From contig CAZIDG010000053.1 in NCBI GenBank assembly GCA_964538065.1, positions 1 through 29,531 of the forward strand: a DNA stretch of 29,531 nucleotides. The letters run 5' to 3'. A program made the translations under genes and the position numbers. Under the pieces are notes generated by a model, which was given only the letters and a program-made list of their open reading frames with translations, was not told the origin of the DNA and searched no databases. Source of the stretch: G963664225 sp964538065. Its GTDB lineage: Bacteria; Verrucomicrobiota; Verrucomicrobiia; Limisphaerales; UBA1319. The first letter of the stretch is position 1, and each line of letters opens with the position of its first letter. Below, piece after piece: positions 25,001 through 29,531 of this stretch.

Positions 25001-25921
25001 AGTCCTTCGGCTTTCAGCCAATGCACCGCCCTGAAGGAAATCGTGGTGAGCAGGCACAATGCCTGCTTTGATACCGTCGATGGGGTTCTATTCAACAAGA
25101 CCCTGACCACGCTCGTCCTGTGCCCTCCCGGCAACACGGGCACCTATGAGGTTCCATCCCTTGTCACCAGCATTGGGGAGGATGCCTTTTCTGGCTGCAC
25201 AGGCCTGACCAACATCATCATCCCCGATAGTGTCACCATCCTTGGAATGGACGCATTTGAGGGCTGTACCAACTTGACCCATGTCAGCCTCGGCAACAAA
25301 GTCAGGGTCATTGATGATTTTGCCTTTTATGGCTGCACAAGTCTGGCTGACATCGTCATGCCCAACAGCGTCGCCACGGTTGGGATTGCGGCCTTTGAGG
25401 GGTGTGCCAGCTTGACTCATGTCAGCCTCGGCAATCGCGTCTGGCGCATTGGAGATTCTGCCTTTTCCGACTGCACGAGCCTGGCCAGCATCACCATTCC
25501 CAGCAGCGTCTCCACGATAGGAGATGGTGCGTTCAATGATTGTACCGGCCTCACCTCGGTGTTTTACAAAGGAAACGCGCCGTACCTGGTTAATGCCTCA
25601 TGCGTTTTCTTGCATGCAGTCAACGTCACACATTATTACATCCCGGGCACGACTGGCTGGGGAAGCACCTATGGCACAAGGCCGACGGCCCCATGGCTGC
25701 CGCAGCTGGAACCCAGCGCGTTGGGCACCCAGACTAACGGATTCGGGTTTGATGTTCATTGGGCCAGCGGCCGGAGCGTGGTGGTTGAAGCCTGCACCAA
25801 CCTCACCAACCCTGTCTGGATTCCAGTCGGGACAAATACGCTCTCAGAGGACACTGTGCGTATCAGCGACCCTGACTGGGCTCAATACCCAGGCCGTTTC
25901 TATCGGCTTCAAGCGCGTTAG
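22082..25921 (+). CDS. Giant secreted BspA-type leucine-rich-repeat protein with PEGA-like domains
   Basis: The ATG at 22082 (1279 residues) fits the ribosome-binding site; an in-frame TTG lies at 22070. A signal peptide ends near TARAE. LRR_5 array 1 has about sixteen 23-residue units (type LTNIVIPESVTNIGDEAF..C), two with a longer insert carrying GVLYDK or GVLFDK. It closes with a cap (LTSVYFQGNAPELG ... TTGWGETFGGRPTA). Two PEGA-like domains follow (bases 23,776-24,230, each with QVTI..WR.D...W and SHTVSF). Array 2 has about fifteen units and the same cap (TTGWGSTYGTRPTA). The last ~60 residues form a module ending in PGRFYRL. BspA-like proteins bind host or matrix proteins in some bacteria. 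Here adhesion or surface binding is likely, with no target shown. Confidence 0.93.
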   Translation: MINIQRMVSCSHDNILASVRPGAHPVSLPCLALLALLLFASLAGTARAETYGDFTYATSNSCVTITGYKGAGGNVIIPPSIQNLPVSIIGATAFRFCSSITNVVIPESVTNIGDEAFSLCYRITTIQIPNHVSTIGGNAFQACRFTNIVIPASVNYIGTGAFGRCYSLKEIIVDEHNPVYTSFDGVLYDKSMATLLQFPNSHSTNCAFPTNVIKISDYAFSGYSAFSSFTIPSGVATIGWYAFTSCYTLTNIVIPESVTDIQMGAFYHCLDLKTFVVDEGNPVYSSRDGVLFDKRQTALLAAPTGRAGAYEIPNGTASIGMRAFEGCSSLTSVGIPSGITNVGNSAFAGCRGLVSLAFPNGVVNIGSTAFSGCTNLSKITFPDSVTNIGYGALNYCTGIKLVTLPKYLSAVQGGLFDNCTNLASVMLPLNATNIGNNAFYNCRSLANVTIPSGVTSIGSLAFYGCSGLTNVLIPNQVASIGTSAFGGCSKMTRLTLPGSVTHIQNGAFSGCTNLTSVYFQGNAPELGSDVFSGDVNATVYYQAGTTGWGETFGGRPTAIYSEPEQGFVQVTIQPEGVISVGAQWRIDNSGWYTSGAAVPVGSGSHTVSFSAMAGWTSPESQTIMVDAGQTTSLSGTYTQISGSLQVTILPFESLRSGPRWRVDGGAWQKSGEVVDGLVAGSHTVSFLGVTDWIAPTNQQVAIDISQTTLATGVYEECPFIYTTNKGCITITRYSGSDTTLTIPASLYGKPVTCIGEYVFRQAVRLGSITMPDSITNIGVFAFSGCTALTNINIPAGVRTLTNALFQGCSSLTSITIPTNVSYIGTHAFDGCASLTRVTIPNSLTNMGFGVFGHCTSLLGIDVDATHPILSSVGGVLFNKSQTMLVQCPAGMTGHYTIPDGVQTIRNEAFAGCAGLTNITIPSSVLNICGGTFLDCTSLVCAAIPAGVYTIHASTFSGCTSLKSVAIPDSVDSVSPSAFSQCTALKEIVVSRHNACFDTVDGVLFNKTLTTLVLCPPGNTGTYEVPSLVTSIGEDAFSGCTGLTNIIIPDSVTILGMDAFEGCTNLTHVSLGNKVRVIDDFAFYGCTSLADIVMPNSVATVGIAAFEGCASLTHVSLGNRVWRIGDSAFSDCTSLASITIPSSVSTIGDGAFNDCTGLTSVFYKGNAPYLVNASCVFLHAVNVTHYYIPGTTGWGSTYGTRPTAPWLPQLEPSALGTQTNGFGFDVHWASGRSVVVEACTNLTNPVWIPVGTNTLSEDTVRISDPDWAQYPGRFYRLQAR

Positions 25922-26240
25922 CCAGCGTTGGCGGAAGGACCGGGTTGGAACCATCGAGGGGTGCTATTGCCCTTCAAGAGCTGTCATGTTGCGCTCGTCT
26001 AGCAGGATGCGATAGGCCCGAAAGGGGACTCCATTGGGCCATGTTTCCAACCATTCCACCTCCAGGATCCTGGGAGCGTCAAGGCGCTGAACTCGCGCAG
26101 GCGCGTATTGGCGCTCCACCCGGTTGGGTTACTCTACACTGCCAAAAGAAGTACAACATCGGGCGTGATTTCCGAAATACTCTATCGGTATTACCACGAT
26201 GGGAGTATCCCTTTATTTACCCAGCACGCACGGCATCGCA
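25922..26240. other. Gene-poor stretch holding a minus-strand remnant
   Basis: Apart from the remnant frame listed separately at 25,964-26,119, nothing is recognised. The part from about 26,120 turns AT-rich and leads into the AT-rich island on the right. Confidence 0.5.
25964..26119 (-). pseudogene. Possible gene remnant or tiny ORF
   Basis: On the minus strand a GTG at 26,119 opens a 51-codon frame that ends TAG at 25,964. Its composition is protein-like and rich in GC3 codons: RVQRLDAPRILEVEWLETWPNGVPFRAYR followed by ILLDERNMTALEGQ, read as two joined stretches. A TAA lies just upstream of the frame, and no ribosome-binding site is visible. It therefore looks like the C-terminal end of a longer protein that has lost its start. 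I do not recognise the family. Confidence 0.4.
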
Positions 26241-26558
26241 TTAAGTGTTAATGTATTTTTGGACAACTGCTGGATCGATCGTTGCGACTACGCCAGATCC
26301 ATACCACACAACATTATCCAATCCAAACAGGCTTTTCCAAAACGTCGAACGCTGGCCATATTTAAAGCTCACAACGCAGTTACCTCCCTTCGACAAGACT
26401 CTCTTGATCATTTTTTCCTTCAAGTCGTCAAGCGTTCTGAGTTGGCTCTGGGAAAAAATGCCATTTATTTCTGTGGAAATGTACTCGATTTCCACGGCTT
26501 CTTGTGGCGCCCCTTCAATAAAATAGATGCCTTTATACTCAGAAATGTACATTTTCAC
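26241..26558 (-). CDS. Small YbjQ-like alpha/beta protein
   Basis: This 105-residue gene starts at a GTG (26,558) eight bases after GGAG, overlapping the stop of the DUF4177 gene by two bases; an ATG lies two codons later. The pattern IEYISTEINGIF, a central helix (LRTLDDLKEKMIKRVLSKG), then GGNCVVSFKYGQ and VWYGSGVVATI, resembles YbjQ/DUF74-type pentamer-forming proteins (a helix then GANAVV-type strand). The assignment is by pattern only. Overlap with the upstream gene implies translational coupling and a shared role. Confidence 0.7.
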   Translation of the reverse strand: MKMYISEYKGIYFIEGAPQEAVEIEYISTEINGIFSQSQLRTLDDLKEKMIKRVLSKGGNCVVSFKYGQRSTFWKSLFGLDNVVWYGSGVVATIDPAVVQKYINT

Positions 26559-26749
26559 ATTTCACGCTCCATAATGATTACAATTTCTTCTCTTACCCCT
26601 GACAGAAATCCGGGAAATTGTGCTGTCGATGACGTAACAACAGACCACCCTTGGCTGGCATACGCATTTAAGGCTTCTTCCAGTCTTTCTGGATCAAACT
26701 TACCACTAAACCATTTGTCTTTTTGCGAGAGGACTTTGTATTCTTTCAT
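26555..26749 (-). CDS. DUF4177 domain protein
   Basis: I begin at the ATG of MKEYKVLSQKDKWF (26,749), giving 64 residues; upstream residues of the open frame do not look like protein. The sequence is a whole DUF4177 domain: EYKVL strand, KWFSGKFDPERLEEALNAYA helix, the QGWSVVTSST strand and EEIVIIMERE final strand. The function of DUF4177 is unknown. It overlaps the next gene on the same strand, so the two form a two-gene operon. Confidence 0.82.
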   Translation of the reverse strand: MKEYKVLSQKDKWFSGKFDPERLEEALNAYASQGWSVVTSSTAQFPGFLSGVREEIVIIMEREM

Positions 26750-26855
26750 ATTTGTTAGTTTAGGTTTATGAATAGTTTTTGCCCCACCACGAAACATTCA
26801 ACATCAGCCGATTTTCATTTGTAATATAGGAATTGTTCCAAGGGAGAACTGTTTT

Positions 26856-28007
26856 TCAATCCTCCCCGTGTCCTGCCGTTTGTTTTGGAATGACTGCCAC
26901 AGGCCCGCGACCGCGCCACAGCAAGGCTACCCGCCGACCTGCCGGGTCAAAGCAGCATATTTGGTCGTGGTCCAACTGAAACAAAACTTTGTCCGTGGGC
27001 AAAACCACAGCGTTGCGGATCATCCAGGCTCCAAAAGGCGTCTCGTAGGCTATGTGCAGAGACTCTTTATTCGACTCGTTTGCACCCCTTAATCCCTGGC
27101 TTGCCCAAAATCCTGTACGAAATATCCACAAGCTGTTGGTCCCGCTTCCAATACCCTGAACCCGACCGAAGTTAAACCACGTCCCAGGATGCTCTGATTG
27201 GTTCGTATAGGTGCTGCGCCAGTCCAAGGTGGCTTCCACCAACATATTTGTTATCACGGCGACAATGCGCGGCTTGCGGCGATCAGACGTCTCAAGGCGG
27301 GCCATCAAATCCCAACGGTTGGTATCCACTGCGCTGGGTTGGACGAATAATCGGTCGTTGTCATCTGACGAGTGCAACTTGAAAATCATGTTCTCAACGT
27401 CCTTTCCCGCCAACGACTTTTTATAGACATTGCCATCCTTGGGAGCGATGTAATAAATCAATACCGATTCTGGAAGTGAGAGATTCTCGGGCGTGACAAC
27501 AACCGCCTCGGTGTACAAGGACGTGACGGTGGCCATCCAATACCAACTGAACAGGAGAACGTAGGATGAGCTTTGAATGAGCAGTGAAGCTCGCAGACTA
27601 TGTTTCAGCCACTGCGATGTCCCACGAAACACCCAGGCGACAAACGGCCATTCAAGAAACAAGGTCAGAATGTAAGTCACTCCCACCATGATCCAAAACC
27701 ATCGAGAGCCGTTATTAAGATCCATGTGAGAGGCACGAACGATCATGCTGTCAATAAAGACGCCCCCAAGCCAGGCTGAGAAATAATTGGCCAGGATCAT
27801 CACGCCAACGGCTTTTGCCCTGGATACGCGGAAGATCCAATAAAGCAAGCTGCCTTCAAACAATCCGATCAGCGCATTGCCTATAAAAAGGTGGAAGATC
27901 CCAGCCCACATCAAAGGCGTTCCCGCATTGGCCTGCGCATATTGCGGAAATGCGAACAAACCGAGAATGACGATGCATAACCACGCGCGATTCTTGATGG
28001 TAAACAT
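26856..28007 (-). CDS. Multi-TM membrane protein with a large C-terminal extracytoplasmic domain
   Basis: 383 residues. A signal-like helix (IVILGLFAFPQYAQA, about 11-27) is followed by four or five TM helices: about 35-58, 68-88, 103-125 and 140-168. From about 180 to the end it is soluble and beta-rich, with WFNFGRVQGIGSGTNSLWIFRTGFW, a VLFQLDHDQICCFDPAGRRVALLWRG strand pair and an HGED end. No catalytic motif is visible. The ATG at 28,007 has no clear ribosome-binding site, but the signal-like start supports it. Lower GC than the core genes. Function unknown. Confidence 0.82.
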   Translation of the reverse strand: MFTIKNRAWLCIVILGLFAFPQYAQANAGTPLMWAGIFHLFIGNALIGLFEGSLLYWIFRVSRAKAVGVMILANYFSAWLGGVFIDSMIVRASHMDLNNGSRWFWIMVGVTYILTLFLEWPFVAWVFRGTSQWLKHSLRASLLIQSSSYVLLFSWYWMATVTSLYTEAVVVTPENLSLPESVLIYYIAPKDGNVYKKSLAGKDVENMIFKLHSSDDNDRLFVQPSAVDTNRWDLMARLETSDRRKPRIVAVITNMLVEATLDWRSTYTNQSEHPGTWFNFGRVQGIGSGTNSLWIFRTGFWASQGLRGANESNKESLHIAYETPFGAWMIRNAVVLPTDKVLFQLDHDQICCFDPAGRRVALLWRGRGPVAVIPKQTAGHGED

Positions 28008-28304
28008 GGTTCCTTATTCATTTATCAGCACCCAATATTCTGAGGCGTCGCTTAAAAAGAATAGCGTATTTATAAAACAGCAACGAGTAACTCGGCAAGG
28101 CATTCAAGAAACAGAAATGCCTGCTCAATGAAGCACAGAATGTACCGTACTTCATGCCGGCTTCAAACATGCCAGGATTTAAATCACCACGTCCTTGCCG
28201 AATGTGAAAAGGATCATGGATGAAGCATAACAAATTACAACAGGTGCCTCAAGGAGACATTCCATCCACGACAAAATGACTATGAATCTATATCTATGAT
28301 CCTG
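28008..28304. other. AT-rich intergenic stretch
   Basis: No supported gene. A 71-codon minus-strand frame at 28,018-28,233 is rich in Cys, Phe and Arg and has no ribosome-binding site or domain pattern, so I do not accept it. The upstream signals of the multi-TM gene should lie near 28,010-28,060. Confidence 0.5.
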
Positions 28305-28787
28305 CTATTTTGGCATCCATTCAAATGTTATGTCCGATGCCTCTATGATCCATCGCGAACCTTTGTCCTCACCAAAGCCGGCCCACTCAATCTCATGGAT
28401 GATATGACCTTTAGGCGATAGTGTGAACTCATCGTAACGCCAGTCACCCAGGCCGCGTTCACAAGATGGACTCTGCATCTGATAACCATACACATGTGGA
28501 TAGGACAGTTCGATGTAGCCATCATGATATGCGCCTAATAGTCTAATCTCGATCCTTGTGCTTCGATCTTCGTTTCGCTCGCCACGCGCTGGCTCGAAAA
28601 TGGAAAGGTGTTCCAGCCACGCATCGTGTGGACACCGGTGGTCTGAGGGTTCATACCACCAATCGGCCGTGGCGAGAGCGAATGCTCCCGCTGGAAATCT
28701 GTCCTTGTGCTCGCGAAGATACTGCTGGTACCTGCGATAGGAGCCCACGACATCTTCGTTCCGTTCGTTGCTTAAAAAGTATGCCAT
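28305..28787 (-). CDS. Hypothetical soluble protein
   Basis: 160 residues from ATG 28,787. The first part is a charged helix (VVGSYRRYQQYLREHKDRFPAG) then ALATADWWYEPSDH. The second half alternates strands (RIEIRLLGAYHDGYIELSYPHVYGYQM; IIHEIEWAGFG; SRWIIEASDITFEWMPK). The many Trp, Tyr and charged residues fit a folded cytoplasmic protein. Neither a signal peptide nor a TM helix is seen. No family recognised; codon composition is like the surrounding AT-rich genes. Confidence 0.75.
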   Translation of the reverse strand: MAYFLSNERNEDVVGSYRRYQQYLREHKDRFPAGAFALATADWWYEPSDHRCPHDAWLEHLSIFEPARGERNEDRSTRIEIRLLGAYHDGYIELSYPHVYGYQMQSPSCERGLGDWRYDEFTLSPKGHIIHEIEWAGFGEDKGSRWIIEASDITFEWMPK

Positions 28788-28948
28788 GTGACAAATTCGT
28801 TTATTCGGTGGCTGTGTTCATCAGCTCCGGGTGGTTTAACAAACGCAACTGCTTGTGGTATCCTCGCGGCAATTAAGGAGAGTTGCCTGTCGGGAGAGTT
28901 TTGATATCGACGAAATCATTTCAGCAAATGTGAGCCTCTGAATGAGCC

Positions 28949-29404
28949 TCAAGGCAGTGATTTATTCAAAGAAGCCGAACTCACGACCACCATGCTGGTA
29001 TATTGTTTTCCATCACGTGTTGTTTCGTAGCCATATTGCAGTGCTGCACCAAGTTCCCTGCCATAATAGGCACCAATGTGCATGGTGTCGAAATATTCAT
29101 TGGTTTTAGGGGTGACGGCTGGCGGGCCATAGGCAGCAAGAAGGAACGACTGCAGCTCCGCGAAGTGATTACCCGCAAGGTAAATATGAAATCCGTCAGC
29201 ATCCTCCATAAAACTCCATGTCGCAGTGAATTGCGGCAGGGTATTGGTCTGATGCATACGAGCTCCAAATTTGGACGCATGCTGTATGATGAATGCTCCC
29301 AAGTCTCCCGATCTTTTCTTATATCCGGGAAAATTATCTGTCTGTGAGCACCCCATCACCAACAGCGTGAGCGCGCAAATGGGCACGATGTGACTCAGAT
29401 GCAT
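28949..29404 (-). CDS. Small lipoprotein
   Basis: The ATG at 29,404 gives a lipoprotein signal (MHLSHIVPICALTLLVMG then Cys19) and 151 residues; an upstream ATG would add 16 residues that hide the signal. The mature part has GFHIYLAGNHFAELQSFLLAAYG and then MHIGAYYGRELGAALQYGYE, with a short Ser-rich end. It should sit on a membrane facing the periplasm. Function is unknown and no family is recognised. Confidence 0.78.
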   Translation of the reverse strand: MHLSHIVPICALTLLVMGCSQTDNFPGYKKRSGDLGAFIIQHASKFGARMHQTNTLPQFTATWSFMEDADGFHIYLAGNHFAELQSFLLAAYGPPAVTPKTNEYFDTMHIGAYYGRELGAALQYGYETTRDGKQYTSMVVVSSASLNKSLP

Positions 29405-29485
29405 GACGGGTATCCCGGAAGTACCCTTCAGACATGGTTTTGATGGATTCATTAAAAATAACTTATTTCGCAGTCATGCGCCCCA

Positions 29486-29531
29486 TCACGCCAAGGCCAT
29501 GCCCATGGCGGCGCGCAGGACGGCGTCGGCG
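29486..29531 (-). CDS. C-terminal tail of a gene cut by the right edge
   Basis: On the minus strand, a frame open from the edge ends at TGA (29,488-29,486) and reads ADAVLRAAMGMALA. All 14 codons end in G or C, which is strong evidence for coding in this genome and marks a return to core-like composition after the AT-rich island. Too short to name. Confidence 0.5.
   Translation of the reverse strand, partial: ADAVLRAAMGMALA

Noticed and set aside
26199..26771. 190-codon plus-strand frame
   Set aside because: It covers the DUF4177 and YbjQ-like genes on the other strand, which have much better family patterns.
28018..28233. 71-codon minus-strand frame
   Set aside because: Cys/Phe/Arg-rich without a fold pattern, no start signals.

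Overview
The window looks like part of a chromosome from a GC-rich member of the Verrucomicrobiota/Kiritimatiellota (PVC) group, probably with an anaerobic lifestyle. This is inferred from gene content. Secreted proteins carry a ~50-residue module ending in RFYR, and there are a SUMF1-domain secreted protein, a DUF1080 lipoprotein, a very large BspA-type leucine-rich-repeat protein, and a double-cluster ferredoxin of a family I associate with anaerobes. Most core genes use G or C at nearly every third codon position. Three stretches (about 1.4-2.8 kb, 11.6-12.7 kb and 26.2-29.4 kb) are clearly more AT-rich and hold small orphan genes, which suggests acquired DNA.

Layout from the left: the tail of a plus-strand gene and a bidirectional terminator; a minus-strand secreted SUMF1-domain protein; an AT-rich methyltransferase; the C-terminal half of carbamoyl-phosphate synthase large subunit (carB) without its N-terminal half; two tail-anchored coiled-coil proteins; and a DUF1080 lipoprotein. 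From 7.3 to 11.6 kb come a ferredoxin, a large EF-hand membrane protein with a strong terminator, and an orphan NitT/TauT-type ABC ATPase. A small AT-rich patch follows with a two-TM protein and a mini HAD phosphatase. A four-PAS hybrid histidine kinase lies on the minus strand at 12.7-15.4 kb.

From 15.8 to 19.6 kb a tight plus-strand run encodes a lipoprotein, a TM/coiled-coil protein, a winged-helix-like small protein, a small terminase subunit and a complete large terminase, in the order of the Mu packaging block (gp26-gp27-gp28). No portal or capsid gene follows. Instead the terminase 3' end overlaps the 3' end of a convergent GlpG-type rhomboid protease. A decayed second copy of part of the rhomboid locus lies at about 21.78-21.89 kb, beyond a secreted protein of unknown function.

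The 1279-residue BspA-like protein (22.1-25.9 kb) has two LRR arrays, each closed by the same cap and separated by two PEGA-like domains. The right end is an AT-rich run of minus-strand genes: a DUF4177 plus YbjQ-like pair, a multi-TM protein, a soluble protein and a lipoprotein. A minus-strand gene tail enters at the right edge. No tRNA, rRNA, insertion sequence or CRISPR array was recognised. Nothing here could be tested by database search, so family names rest on motif recognition.
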